24,933 nucleotides of DNA. It comes from Acidobacteriaceae bacterium. GTDB lineage: Bacteria > Acidobacteriota > Terriglobia > Terriglobales > Acidobacteriaceae. A program made the translations under genes and the position numbers. Where the stretch lies: contig WQYS01000004.1 of NCBI GenBank assembly GCA_009781125.1, positions 1-24,933 of the forward strand, given 5' to 3'. Positions 1 to 8,297 of the stretch are shown here, piece by piece (position 1 is the first letter of the stretch; the number at the start of each line of letters is the position of its first letter). The notes beneath the pieces are model-generated. The model was given only the letters and a program-made list of their open reading frames with translations. It had not been told where the DNA came from and searched no databases.

Positions 1-1
1 C

Positions 2-616
2 CGTTGGCATCAGATGGCGGTGCTGCTGAACGCCGCCAGCGCGCTTGACTGGGTGTTGCAAGGGACCGGTGCGCGTGGTATCGACGCGGCTCTGCATGGT
101 GCCGAGCGCCGCGGGTTGCGTCGCCATACGCCGTTCTTCCTGCCTTATCTTTCCGGCGAGCGCACGCCGTATAACGATCCCGACAGCCGCGGTGTTTTTT
201 TCGGCATGACCGCCGATACGGAAGCAGCTGATCTGCTTCTCGCCGTGCTGGAAGGCGTGGCGCTGGCGTTTGTGGACGGCATGGAGGTGCTGCTGGAAGC
301 CGGCAGTTCCATCGAAGAGATCTGTGTAACCGGGGGTGGTTCGCGCTCGCTGTATTGGGGAAAGCTGCTTGCATCGGCTCTCAACCGCCCCTTGAGTTAT
401 CGGCAAGGCAGCGAAGTGGGCGCGGCATTTGGAGCGGCGCGGCTTGCGCGCATGTGCGCGACAGCGGAAGCGCCTGAATCGGTTTGCTCGCAGCCGCAAC
501 TCTCTTTGGTTATGGAACCTGACGTACAACTACGTTCTTTGCTGCACGAACGGCGTCCGCTTTTCTCTCGCCTCTACTGCGATCTCAAAGATACGTTCAA
601 GGAGTTTACCCAATGA
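2..616 (+). CDS. xylB: Xylulokinase, C-terminal part (partial, 5' end outside window)
   Basis: This is the C-terminal ATPase domain of an FGGY-family sugar kinase, which phosphorylates D-xylulose to xylulose 5-phosphate. The reading frame is open back to the window edge (W-H-Q precedes the first internal Met at 14), so the gene is cut by the window and 14 is not its true start. The family-typical block FLPYLSGERTPYNDP with the following G-V-F-F-G-M is present, as is the adenosine-binding stretch VTGGGSRSLYWGKLLA and the closing GAAFGAARLA. Its stop overlaps the start of xylA by 4 bp (ATGA), which indicates translational coupling. Xylulokinase is preferred over other FGGY kinases because of the xylA neighbour. 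About the last 205 residues are visible, roughly 40 percent of the usual length. Confidence 0.93.
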   Translation, partial: RWHQMAVLLNAASALDWVLQGTGARGIDAALHGAERRGLRRHTPFFLPYLSGERTPYNDPDSRGVFFGMTADTEAADLLLAVLEGVALAFVDGMEVLLEAGSSIEEICVTGGGSRSLYWGKLLASALNRPLSYRQGSEVGAAFGAARLARMCATAEAPESVCSQPQLSLVMEPDVQLRSLLHERRPLFSRLYCDLKDTFKEFTQ

Positions 617-1929
617 CCCTCTTCAAGGATGTAACGCCCATTCGATTCGAAGGCCCCGAGACCACAAATGATCTTGCCTTTCGCGTCTACGACAAAGACC
701 GCATGGTTCTGAACCGGCGCATGGAGGATTGGCTGCGCATAGCAGTTTGTTACTGGCATTCCTTTACTTATACAGGTTCGGATATGTTTGGCAGCGCGAC
801 GATTGCGCGCCCCTGGCAGAGTTCGGAAGTCTCGCAGGCCGCAGCGGAACAACGTGCCGATGCGGCGTTTGAGTTCTTTACACGCCTCGGCGCGCCCTAC
901 TTTGCCTTCCACGATGCCGACGTGATGGCCACCCCTCAAACACTGCGCGAGCATGAGAATAACCTGCGCAAGATAGAAGAGTATTTGGCCTGCAAGATGC
1001 AGGTGTTGGGAATCAAGCTACTGTGGGGGACTGCAAATCTGTTTAGCCATCCGCGCTTTGCAGCAGGCGCGGCGACGAATCCCGACCCGGACGTTTATGC
1101 CTATGCAGCCGCGCAGGTGCGCTTCTGCATGGAGACAACGCAGCGGCTGGGCGGAGAGAACTATGTTCTGTGGGGAGGGCGCGAAGGATATGACACCCTG
1201 CTCAATACCGATCTTGCCGGGGAACTCGATCACTATGGACGCTTTCTTTCCATGGTGGTCGAACACAAGCATCGCATCGGATTCAAGGGAACGATTCTGG
1301 TAGAACCCAAGCCGTTCGAGCCGACCAAGCATCAGTATGATCGCGATACCGCCGCTGTCTTCGCCTTTCTTGAGCGCTATGGATTGACACGCGAAGTAAA
1401 GGTGAACATCGAGGTCAACCATGCTACCCTGGCAGGCCTCGACTTCGAGCATGAGGTCGCCGCAGCGCGAGCTTACGGTATTCTCGGCTCGATAGACATT
1501 AACCGCGGAGATCCGCGCAGCGGGTGGGACACGGATCAGTTTCCAAACAACGCGCAAGACATGGTTCCAGCGATGATGGAGATTATTGCTAACGGAGGGT
1601 TGGGCAGTGGAGGATTCAACTTCGACGCCAAGCTGCGCCGTCAGTCACTCGATGGCAACGATCTCTACCTTGCTCACATCGGCGGCATGGACACCTTGGC
1701 GCGGGCCCTGCTCGCCGCCGAGTCACTGATGAAGCAAGGCAAGCTGGAAGGTCTGCGGCAGGATCGCTACAAAGGATGGAAGTCGGAGCTGGGACGCCGG
1801 ATCGATGCGGGAGAGTTCAATCTGAGCAGTCTTTGCGACTATGCAGTTGAGAAGAACCTCGATCCGCAGCCACAATCTGGCCGGCAGGAACTGGCAGAGA
1901 ATATCGTTGCCGCCCATTGCAGACACTAG
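613..1929 (+). CDS. xylA: Xylose isomerase
   Basis: Converts D-xylose to D-xylulose in the cytoplasm, using divalent metal ions, as the first step of the isomerase pathway. At 438 residues it matches the usual length of the class II enzyme. The catalytic His and its partner Asp sit in FHDADV (residues 99-104, H100 and D103). Metal and substrate residues are in ILVEPKPFEPTKHQYD (E231, K233), in NIEVNHATLAG, and in the later DPRSGWDTDQFPNN block. The start overlaps the xylB stop in an ATGA and has a good AAGGAG Shine-Dalgarno about 9 nt upstream, so this start is secure. It forms one operon with xylB upstream and the symporter gene 51 bp downstream. Confidence 0.97.
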   Translation: MTLFKDVTPIRFEGPETTNDLAFRVYDKDRMVLNRRMEDWLRIAVCYWHSFTYTGSDMFGSATIARPWQSSEVSQAAAEQRADAAFEFFTRLGAPYFAFHDADVMATPQTLREHENNLRKIEEYLACKMQVLGIKLLWGTANLFSHPRFAAGAATNPDPDVYAYAAAQVRFCMETTQRLGGENYVLWGGREGYDTLLNTDLAGELDHYGRFLSMVVEHKHRIGFKGTILVEPKPFEPTKHQYDRDTAAVFAFLERYGLTREVKVNIEVNHATLAGLDFEHEVAAARAYGILGSIDINRGDPRSGWDTDQFPNNAQDMVPAMMEIIANGGLGSGGFNFDAKLRRQSLDGNDLYLAHIGGMDTLARALLAAESLMKQGKLEGLRQDRYKGWKSELGRRIDAGEFNLSSLCDYAVEKNLDPQPQSGRQELAENIVAAHCRH

Positions 1930-1980
1930 TTAATAAAGCATGAGGCAGGACACCAACAAAAACATCTGGAATTGTGAGCC

Positions 1981-3489
1981 ATGCCGCAGAACAATTTAAC
2001 AAACGGTACGATGAAGAACTCTCCTGGTCACTCCACGTTTGCCGTCAAAGGGCTGGCGCTGATCGTGACGCTGGGCGGCCTCTTGTTCGGCTACGACACG
2101 GCAGTCATCAACGGCGCCGTCGATAGCCTGAAGGTTTATTTTGTCGATCCGCGCTTCACCGATCTGACCATTCCCGCTCAAGCCAACGCCGCCAATTCAC
2201 TGCTTGGCTTTGTGGTTTCGAGCGCGCTGATCGGCTGCATTCTCGGCGGACTGATGGGGGGCTGGGTGAGCAGCAGGATCGGCCGCAAGCGCGGACTGAT
2301 CGTTGCCGCCGTGCTTTTCCTGGTTTCAGCCCTGGGCGCCTCCGCGCCAGAGTTTCCTTTTGCTCCCATCGGCCACGGCGGACCAGATTTCATGGCGAAC
2401 TTCGTTATGTACCGCATTCTCGGCGGCATTGGCGTGGGATTAGCTTCGATGCTATCGCCCATGTATATAGCCGAAATTGCGCCTGCCCGGATGCGCGGCA
2501 AGCTGGTGGCGTGGAACCAGTTCGCCATCATCTTCGGCATGCTGGTGATTTATTTCGTCAACTTCGGAATCTCCCGATCCGGCAGCGGCGACCTCTGGCT
2601 CAATTCCATAGGATGGCGCTACATGTTTCTTTCCGGAGCCATTCCAGCATCTCTCTTTCTCGTCCTCCTGTTCCTTGTTCCTGAAACTCCGCGCTATCTG
2701 ATGCTCCGGGGCCGCGAAAGCAGCGCACGCGCGGTGCTTGCCAAACTGGTTGGCCAACAGGATGCCGAACGGGAGATATCCGAGATCCGCGCTACACTCA
2801 GCGAGCATCGCTCCGGCAGATTGTTTTCCTTCGGCGTGCCCGTCATCCTCATTGGCGTTATGCTGTCTGTCTTTCAGCAATTCGTCGGCATCAATGTTGT
2901 GCTCTATTACGCGACGGATATCTTCAAAGGTATGGGCATGACAACCAACGTATCGCTGTTCCAGACCATCATTGTCGGCGCTGTTAACCTCACCTTTACT
3001 GTGGTTGCTATTTTCACGGTAGACCGGTTTGGCCGCCGCCCGCTCCAGATCATTGGAGCTCTCGTCATGGCCGCAAGCATGTTCGTCCTGGGCTCGAATT
3101 TCTGGCTGGGCGGCAAAGGCATGATCGCACTGGCAAGCATGCTTGTCTATACTGCTGGCTTTGCAGTTTCCTGGGGGCCTGTCACCTGGGTGTTGTTGAG
3201 CGAGATCTTTCCCAACCAGATTCGCGGCAAAGCTATGGCCCTCGCGGTGGCCGCTCAGTGGATCGCCAATTATATAGTTAGCTGGACGTTTCCAATTCTC
3301 GACAAAAATCCCTACCTCGCCGATCGCTTCAATCACGGCTTTGCGTACTGGATATACGGCGTGATGGGCATCCTCGCTGCTGTGTTTGTGGCTAAAGTAG
3401 TGCCAGAAACCAAAGGACGTTCGTTGGAACAGATGGAAGCCATCTGGCTGCCGGCCAGAGAGGGATACAAATCCACCACTACCCCGTAA
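1981..3489 (+). CDS. xylE: D-xylose/H+ symporter, MFS sugar porter family
   Basis: A 12-helix major facilitator protein of the sugar porter family, placed in the inner membrane and expected to import D-xylose with protons. Family signatures occur in order: GYDTAVINGA in TM1, GRKRG after TM2, PMYIAEIAPARMRGKL after TM4, PETPRYL before the central loop, QQFVGINVVLYYATDIF in TM7, DRFGRRPL, the PVTWVLLSEIFPNQIRGKA block, and the terminal VPETKGRSLEQME. The length of 502 residues is normal. The start at 1981 has only a weak ribosome site. An internal ATG at 2011 (MKNSPG) is also possible and would lose only a non-conserved leader. Xylose as substrate is inferred from xylBA; other hexose or pentose porters of this family look similar. 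Confidence 0.88.
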   Translation: MPQNNLTNGTMKNSPGHSTFAVKGLALIVTLGGLLFGYDTAVINGAVDSLKVYFVDPRFTDLTIPAQANAANSLLGFVVSSALIGCILGGLMGGWVSSRIGRKRGLIVAAVLFLVSALGASAPEFPFAPIGHGGPDFMANFVMYRILGGIGVGLASMLSPMYIAEIAPARMRGKLVAWNQFAIIFGMLVIYFVNFGISRSGSGDLWLNSIGWRYMFLSGAIPASLFLVLLFLVPETPRYLMLRGRESSARAVLAKLVGQQDAEREISEIRATLSEHRSGRLFSFGVPVILIGVMLSVFQQFVGINVVLYYATDIFKGMGMTTNVSLFQTIIVGAVNLTFTVVAIFTVDRFGRRPLQIIGALVMAASMFVLGSNFWLGGKGMIALASMLVYTAGFAVSWGPVTWVLLSEIFPNQIRGKAMALAVAAQWIANYIVSWTFPILDKNPYLADRFNHGFAYWIYGVMGILAAVFVAKVVPETKGRSLEQMEAIWLPAREGYKSTTTP

Positions 3490-3506
3490 GGGTTAACTGT
3501 CTGCAT

Positions 3507-3533
3507 CCGTTGTTGCAAATACTGCAACAACGG
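3507..3533 (+). terminator. Hairpin after the xyl operon
   Basis: An 11-bp perfect inverted repeat, CCGTTGTTGCA / TGCAACAACGG, with a 5-nt loop lies 17 bp after the symporter stop codon. No T-run follows, so it is not a textbook intrinsic terminator, but the position and perfect stem suggest transcript end or 3'-end protection for the xyl mRNA. Confidence 0.6.
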
Positions 3534-3789
3534 ACTCTCGTTCCAACTCTCCTTCAACGAGACGTTGGCGAGGAGCGTCACGGCAGGTGTGATGCTACGC
3601 TCCATAGTACAATCCAAGTGGCGATCAGGTACGCGCACCTTATCCCTGAACATGAAGCAGATCACGGGGAATGCAGCCGGGGCTTGCGGAGAAACTGTCC
3701 GATGGAGCCTTGCTCATTTTTATAGGTGGGCTGCTAAATTTAGGCTACAGGCAAAATCATCTATGTTGTAAGTTGCTGGTAATAAAGTC
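3534..3789. other. Non-coding stretch before the tRNA fragment
   Basis: No supportable gene is seen here. Short plus-strand frames exist at 3510-3725 and 3565-3771 but carry no recognisable domain and no convincing ribosome site. The sequence just before 3790 is AT-rich and could hold the promoter of the former tRNA gene. Together with the region to 4195 this is about 700 bp without a protein gene. Confidence 0.5.
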
Positions 3790-3830
3790 GCCCGGATGGC
3801 GAAATCGGCAGACGCAGCGGACTTAAAATC
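3790..3830 (+). pseudogene. 5' half of tRNA-Leu(UAA), truncated; probable attachment site
   Basis: The 41 bases starting GCCCGGATGGC match the 5' half of a bacterial tRNA-Leu: acceptor strand GCCCGGA, a D-arm ending in GCAGACGC, and anticodon arm GCGGA-CTTAAAA-TC with anticodon TAA. The 3' strand of the anticodon stem should read TCCGC but becomes TCAAT, and no variable arm, T-arm (GGTTCRANTCC) or matching acceptor strand follows. The break lies right after the anticodon loop, a classic tyrosine-recombinase crossover zone. I therefore read this as an att junction of an integrated element whose 3' tRNA half lies elsewhere. A group I intron at this anticodon was considered but no 3' exon was found nearby. 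Confidence 0.75.
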
Positions 3831-3837
3831 AATTTTT

Positions 3838-3870
3838 TGCGATTTTGCAGTAAATCGCACCTTGTCGCAC
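3838..3870. repeat. Dyad and repeated TCGCAC at the tRNA break, possible integrase core/arm sites
   Basis: Directly after the tRNA break there is an 8-bp inverted repeat TGCGATTT / AAATCGCA (3838-3845 and 3852-3859) with a 6-nt spacer. The hexamer TCGCAC then occurs twice (3855-3860 and 3865-3870). Dyads plus short repeats next to a tRNA half-site are typical of recombinase binding regions. The function is inferred from location only. Confidence 0.45.
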
Positions 3871-4169
3871 ATTGCCTGTAAGTAAAGAAAACAGATAACT
3901 TACAATCGAATACTGGCTCGCATGCAATTGCATTAAAAAGCATGTTTTCAGGCAGGGTGGGCTACTAAATGGGCACAAAGATTATGCACATTACTTATAA
4001 GTCTATTAGGTTTTGTTATATTGATTCAGTTCCCGACAAACTAACTAACTGCCTATCATATTCGACGCACCTGGACAGTATGGCATAGGCTTTATCTATA
4101 TTGTACTACTGTATGATCGCCACCTGTGTAGCTTAGTCATGATTTGTCCAATCCCCTTTTACGATCCGT

Positions 4170-4192
4170 GGCCACTTGTAATTTGAGTGGCC
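4170..4192 (-). terminator. Hairpin downstream of the WYL regulator gene
   Basis: A 7-bp perfect stem GGCCACT / AGTGGCC with a 9-nt loop starts 3 bp beyond the stop of the minus-strand WYL gene. There is no T-run, so it is a weak or Rho-assisted terminator candidate. Confidence 0.4.
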
Positions 4193-4195
4193 TAG

Positions 4196-5194
4196 TCATG
4201 TACGACTCGGATTTTTCGCTGGTTTATAAACATTGGTCGCCAGACGAAGTTCTTCGGCCATCTTCTTTCTTAATTCGAGCGGCTGGATGACCTCCGATGC
4301 CGCTCCGAATCCGATCAGCCATCGGCGGACCTCTTCGGGGTCCGCAATATCCATTTCGAGAATCACGCCGCCGTCATCCTGTGGCAGGATCTTCTGCGAG
4401 TGATGCCACGTCCGCTCCGTCACGTAGGGCGCTTGATCGGCCCGGAACCGAATCGCCACATGATGCGGTTCTCCCCATCTCATTTGAAATGCGGAATCGC
4501 TGAATTCATCGAAGTTGAAAGATTTGGGAATCTTGAATCGCAGGTTGGTCACGCTCACAGAGTCGATACGATGAACAGCAAACGTTCGGTTCTCTTCGCT
4601 ACGGTGGTCAAAGCCGACAAGGTACAGACCGTTATTTGCATACCAGAGCTTGTACGGATCTACCTTGCGCCGAGTTGCCTCTTTGCGTCCGGGAGCGGTA
4701 TGGGAAATCTCTACCGTGTAATGGTCGAGAAGCCCCTTCATGAGTTTCTGGATAACTTCGGAAGAGCGGTTGAAGTCCTTCGCGCCGAAGTTGCTTACCT
4801 GGATTCCTTCTCCAAGTGAGTTCAGCAGGCTGTGACCTTGCGGAGGCAGAGCCGCTCCGATTTTGCGCATCACGGATTCCAGAGCATCGTTCAGACCCGT
4901 TCCTTGAAGCGGCTTTAGCAGACTGCGGCTGAAATATAAGGCCATCATTTCCGACAAGGTCAGCGAAATTGCGGCTTCAGCGCGGAATCCATCCGCAAAA
5001 CGCCAGAACATCGTGCCATTCCGTGGTTCGGAAACCACGGGAAAACCTACGGCCTGAAGATCTTCAAGGTCACGCTGCACAGTACGTTTGCTGACAGCGA
5101 GTTCGGCTTGGAATTGCGCAAGCGTGCGTCCGGTACGGCTGGTCAGTAGATGCACCAGCCGCCATTGTCGGGTGAGTTGATCTCCACGAGGCAT
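4196..5194 (-). CDS. WYL-domain transcriptional regulator (HTH + WYL)
   Basis: A 332-residue transcription regulator. An N-terminal winged helix-turn-helix of the HTH_11/DeoR type spans about residues 8-60 (TLAQFQAELAVSKRTVQRDLEDLQ region). A WYL domain follows, with its signature near 179-195 (DPYKLWYANNGLYLVGF) and the ligand-sensing arginine-rich strand FAVHRIDSV. A C-terminal WCX-type extension ends the protein (DPEEVRRWLIGFGAASEV). WYL proteins often sense nucleotides or nucleic acid and repress defence loci. The gene is divergent from the AAA+ ATPase at 5326 and the shared 131-bp gap holds a 9-bp inverted repeat, so autoregulation and control of that ATPase are likely. The ribosome site at this start is weak (GAG), but the HTH begins at once, so the start fits. 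Confidence 0.88.
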   Translation of the reverse strand: MPRGDQLTRQWRLVHLLTSRTGRTLAQFQAELAVSKRTVQRDLEDLQAVGFPVVSEPRNGTMFWRFADGFRAEAAISLTLSEMMALYFSRSLLKPLQGTGLNDALESVMRKIGAALPPQGHSLLNSLGEGIQVSNFGAKDFNRSSEVIQKLMKGLLDHYTVEISHTAPGRKEATRRKVDPYKLWYANNGLYLVGFDHRSEENRTFAVHRIDSVSVTNLRFKIPKSFNFDEFSDSAFQMRWGEPHHVAIRFRADQAPYVTERTWHHSQKILPQDDGGVILEMDIADPEEVRRWLIGFGAASEVIQPLELRKKMAEELRLATNVYKPAKNPSRT

Positions 5195-5250
5195 AGGCTC
5201 TACTAAAAATGTAAAGTCTCAGGAGCTATTGTACAAACGGGAGTGTCATG

Positions 5251-5295
5251 TGAGGTCACCATGTGGAAAAGATTCTGCCGCAAGGTGTGACCTCA
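5251..5295. promoter_or_regulatory. Inverted repeat between WYL regulator and AAA+ ATPase genes, putative operator
   Basis: TGAGGTCAC at 5251-5259 and its exact complement GTGACCTCA at 5287-5295 form 9-bp arms separated by 27 bp. The hexamer TGTCAT also occurs at 5244-5249 and 5298-5303, close to each arm. The location between two divergent genes, one encoding a DNA-binding regulator, suggests a two-site operator for that regulator. The assignment is inference. Confidence 0.5.
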
Positions 5296-5325
5296 TCTGT
5301 CATACCCTGACTCTATGCTTCCAAT

Positions 5326-6636
5326 ATGACAAACGTGGACATCAGCTATGCTCCGGCAGCAAAGACAGTACGCGAACAACTCAGGCCATATACAAAGTGG
5401 ATGGAAGAGATACTAGGTGTACCGCAAAGCGAAACATTGACTCTGGAGATGAAAACTCCACTGGATGAAGCAGTCGTGGCTCAGGTTCTCCGCGATGTGC
5501 CGCTTACAACATCGCAGCAGAATGCTGCGAAACTATATTTGCCGGTCGTACAAAGATGGGAACTTCCGCCGGACACCAGTCCTCATATCGCAGTTACCCC
5601 GGTCAAAGATCCGTTATCCAGAAGCACGAAATCGTGGTCAGTAGACTGGAAGGAATGCCCGATCGCTGTATGGCTGAAGGACACTCCGAGTCCGTTCCTC
5701 GTCGCGAACATTCCCCATGTTTCAAGCGGTCATTATGAAACTGAAGAATGGAAACGCTGGCTGATAGTGGCTCGTACATCCGTCGCTTCTGTCCTGCAGG
5801 CATTGAGGCCGATCTGCTGCACGCGCACCGGGGAGATTGAGGTGACAGGAGGCTCAGACCAAGTACTCGATCATGATTGTGGAAGGTGGGACGAACTGGT
5901 CCTTGCTCCCGAGGTGCAACGCCTGGTGCGGCGTGATTTTGAGAGCTTCTTCGCGCGGGAGGAGTGGTTTCGTCGCCATCGTCTTCCGTACAAACGCGGC
6001 TACCTATTCTTTGGGCCTCCCGGCAATGGCAAAACCAGCGTAATCCGTGCCATGGCGAATCATCCGGGACTCTCGCTGTTTTCGATCAACTTCAATAACG
6101 AACTTGTGGATGATTCCGACGTAGCATTGATGTTTGCAAAGGCGCGGAACAGCGCTCCCGCGTTGATTGTGCTGGAGGATCTTGACCGAATATTTCCGCG
6201 AGAAGGACTTATCCAGAAGGTTAAAGTAAGCCTGTCAGGCCTCTTGAATGGACTGGATGGAGTTACCGTGCAGCAAGGTTTGATCGTAGCTGCGACCGCC
6301 AACGATCCTGCACAACTCGATCCCGCGATATTAAATCGTCCCGGACGATTTGATCGGGTGATTGAGTTTCGGAATCCGGCACCGGATGTCCGAGCCAGAT
6401 ACTTTCAGAAGATCGTAGGTCTTAATGAGGCTGATGCTATGGAGATGGCAGAGCCAACAGATGGTTTTTCATTCGCGCAGATCAAGGAAACATACATCCT
6501 TGCCGGTCAGTTTGCCTTCGAGGAGGAACGCGATATCACTATCTCTGACCTGCGGCAAGCTGCACAGACAATGCGAAAACAAAGCCTAATAGCTCGTAGT
6601 ATGCACGGTTCAAAGGTGGGTTTCAGCACTCGTTGA
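5326..6636 (+). CDS. AAA+ ATPase, BCS1/FtsH-like single ATPase domain
   Basis: A 436-residue protein with an uncharacterised N-terminal region (about 1-195) and one AAA+ domain. Visible motifs are Walker A GPPGNGKT (230-237), Walker B IVLEDLD (281-287), a sensor-1 Asn in VAATANDP (N326), and the second-region-of-homology arginines in RPGRFDR (338-344). This arrangement is that of classical AAA proteins of the BCS1/26S-subunit type, which remodel or thread protein substrates. No protease domain or membrane helix is seen. It is divergent from the WYL regulator and convergent with the Nmad operon 23 bp downstream. A defence or quality-control role is inferred from the setting only. An ATG at 5314 is followed at once by a stop, leaving 5326 as the start. 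Confidence 0.85.
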   Translation: MTNVDISYAPAAKTVREQLRPYTKWMEEILGVPQSETLTLEMKTPLDEAVVAQVLRDVPLTTSQQNAAKLYLPVVQRWELPPDTSPHIAVTPVKDPLSRSTKSWSVDWKECPIAVWLKDTPSPFLVANIPHVSSGHYETEEWKRWLIVARTSVASVLQALRPICCTRTGEIEVTGGSDQVLDHDCGRWDELVLAPEVQRLVRRDFESFFAREEWFRRHRLPYKRGYLFFGPPGNGKTSVIRAMANHPGLSLFSINFNNELVDDSDVALMFAKARNSAPALIVLEDLDRIFPREGLIQKVKVSLSGLLNGLDGVTVQQGLIVAATANDPAQLDPAILNRPGRFDRVIEFRNPAPDVRARYFQKIVGLNEADAMEMAEPTDGFSFAQIKETYILAGQFAFEEERDITISDLRQAAQTMRKQSLIARSMHGSKVGFSTR

Positions 6637-6659
6637 AAATAATAAGGAGATCGGTTCGG

Positions 6660-7505
6660 TTACATCTGAAAGAGTTGACTCAGCCATTCAACAGCTTCGG
6701 GATAGTCGGCTGTATCGAGCACAAATTCCTGTCCTCGCGATACTGCATTGAGTAACACGCCATCTTTAGCATCCGACCAGCGGCTCAAATCACCGTGATA
6801 GCTGAGGTGGGAACGATGTCCCTTTGGATTAAACCACTTTGGCAAAAGCCAACGACTTGGATGGTCTGAATCCGGCGCGGTCAAGCGCAGCCTTGAGGTC
6901 AGATAGGGGAACACACCTGCCCCATCGATTTCAGCGTGCTTGCTACACGGTAGTGTCAGACGCTCAGTGGCCACATAGATCACGTTCTTGAAGTTGCCTT
7001 TATGATGAAAGTGGGGATGGTAATAAGCCCATGAGTCCATTGCTGACCATGACGCGACAGATATCCGTCTGGCAATTTGAAGCCAACCGAACAACGCATG
7101 AATTTCCTTACTCTTTGGTACAAACCGCCAACCTCTATCTGTTTTTTCGACAGGACGAAATAATCCGAAGAAGAGAAATACATCACCATCCACGACACCC
7201 TGCCTTTGGAGATGTCCTTCTGCAGCACGTTCCTGTCCGAAGATCGGACGCCACCCGCCGCAACGGAGAACGCTCTGTTCAACGATATCTGGATCAAGAT
7301 GTGCGCGATGACTGGGCGGTTTTCCAGCGAGTTGAGACACTGCTTCACCCACACTCAACCATTTATTTCCTCTAATCTCGCCATAGGTGATACTAGACAT
7401 TTTGTCTGGAATCGGCAAAGAAAGCATACTGCCATCAGGGAAAATAGGACTTGGATGCCCTCCAGAAGTTGAATCAAAACCCTTCCTACTGAGGATGATC
7501 TTCAT
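6660..7505 (-). CDS. Nmad3-family protein (nucleotide modification associated domain 3)
   Basis: A 281-residue protein that I recognise by its opening, MKIILSRKGFDSTSGGHPSP followed by IFPDG and a later SLPIP, as a member of the family named nucleotide modification associated domain 3 (Nmad3). The name comes from comparative genomics of DNA/nucleotide modification loci; the biochemical activity is not established to my knowledge. A conserved GDVFLFFGLF stretch and an H-x-D/aromatic-rich middle part are visible, with no signal peptide or membrane segment. The start overlaps the stop of the Nmad2 gene by 4 bp (ATGA on the minus strand), so the two are translationally coupled. The assignment rests on remembered family sequence, so moderate caution applies. 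Confidence 0.78.
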   Translation of the reverse strand: MKIILSRKGFDSTSGGHPSPIFPDGSMLSLPIPDKMSSITYGEIRGNKWLSVGEAVSQLAGKPPSHRAHLDPDIVEQSVLRCGGWRPIFGQERAAEGHLQRQGVVDGDVFLFFGLFRPVEKTDRGWRFVPKSKEIHALFGWLQIARRISVASWSAMDSWAYYHPHFHHKGNFKNVIYVATERLTLPCSKHAEIDGAGVFPYLTSRLRLTAPDSDHPSRWLLPKWFNPKGHRSHLSYHGDLSRWSDAKDGVLLNAVSRGQEFVLDTADYPEAVEWLSQLFQM

Positions 7506-8191
7506 TTACAACTCTTCATGATACTGGATGTGGAAAGACAGCTACAGTTAGGCGTTCCTACAATGCAGTTCTGATCTTTTTGATAAGAATCATCCTCCTG
7601 AGGCCATTCGGAAGGGGCGTCAAAGATACCAAATCCATTTTCCTTAGTAAAACGGACAAATGTGTTTATCTCATCGTCGGTGAACTTACATTTGTGACCG
7701 CGACCGACTTTCAAGTATTCGAGTTTTGGTGGAAGATCTCTTGCCGACAAGCCAAAATATGCGAATGTCTCTGAGACGAGGACACGTATACAACTCAAGT
7801 CTCGCTTCTTTGTATCAGCATTCTCCTGATTTTCCACTTTGCTATGCATAGACGGATGCTGGTGGTATCCATCTGTAGCTATGGCCTTGGGTTCATAGAT
7901 GTTGTCTCCACACCGCTCTCGAATTTCATCCGACTTCCATAATGGAATCTTGCATTGGAATCGTTGAGCTCTCCAATAATCAGCAAAAGACTCGACAACA
8001 TCATCAACCCGCATGTAATAAAGAACCTTATTCCCTTTCCCTTTTGCCTTGGGAGTCAGACCCACAATCCAGTCGTCTTTTTTAGCAGTTCGGCGAATGA
8101 CAGGTTTGCAGCAGGCAAGCGTGCAGCAGCCAAAGAATGGGTTTGGAGCAAATCCAGTGTCGTACGTGACTACGTATGAATAGAGCCTCAT
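7502..8191 (-). CDS. Nmad2-family protein (nucleotide modification associated domain 2)
   Basis: About 229 residues from the chosen start. The N-terminus MRLYSYVVTYDTGFAPNPFF, then a C-C-T-L-A-C-C-K-P cysteine cluster, IRRTA and DDWIVGL match the Nmad2 family, named for its association with nucleotide modification systems. A GDNIY segment and a V-L-V-S-E-x-F-A-Y-F-G segment further down also fit. The ATG at 8191 is preferred over the in-frame ATG at 8206: it has a GAGG ribosome site about 9 nt upstream, while 8206 has none, and the family begins at this point. It is the first gene of a two-gene operon with Nmad3. The four-cysteine N-terminal cluster might bind metal, which is a guess. Confidence 0.78.
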   Translation of the reverse strand: MRLYSYVVTYDTGFAPNPFFGCCTLACCKPVIRRTAKKDDWIVGLTPKAKGKGNKVLYYMRVDDVVESFADYWRAQRFQCKIPLWKSDEIRERCGDNIYEPKAIATDGYHQHPSMHSKVENQENADTKKRDLSCIRVLVSETFAYFGLSARDLPPKLEYLKVGRGHKCKFTDDEINTFVRFTKENGFGIFDAPSEWPQEDDSYQKDQNCIVGTPNCSCLSTSSIMKSCK

Positions 8192-8297
8192 CGTCAAATG
8201 CCTCATTTCGCCAATAACTTACGAGGATTCGTCTCTCGATAACATACTCCTATTTTGGACATTATAGTGTAAGCAGTTATCCTTCTGTTCGTTGCTA

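Noticed and set aside
2452..3336. 294-codon minus-strand frame opposite the xylose symporter gene
   Set aside because: It is antisense to a clearly coding MFS gene, its composition is typical of a shadow of hydrophobic codons, and no motif is visible.
3510..3771. Two overlapping plus-strand short frames after the xyl operon
   Set aside because: They begin inside or next to the operon hairpin, have no ribosome site or domain, and are rich in Arg/Cys/His in a way typical of chance frames.
3790..4190. Group I intron in tRNA-Leu(UAA), as known from cyanobacteria
   Set aside because: The split point is near the classical intron site, but no 3' exon with variable arm, T-arm and CCGGGC acceptor strand was found in the next 400 bp.
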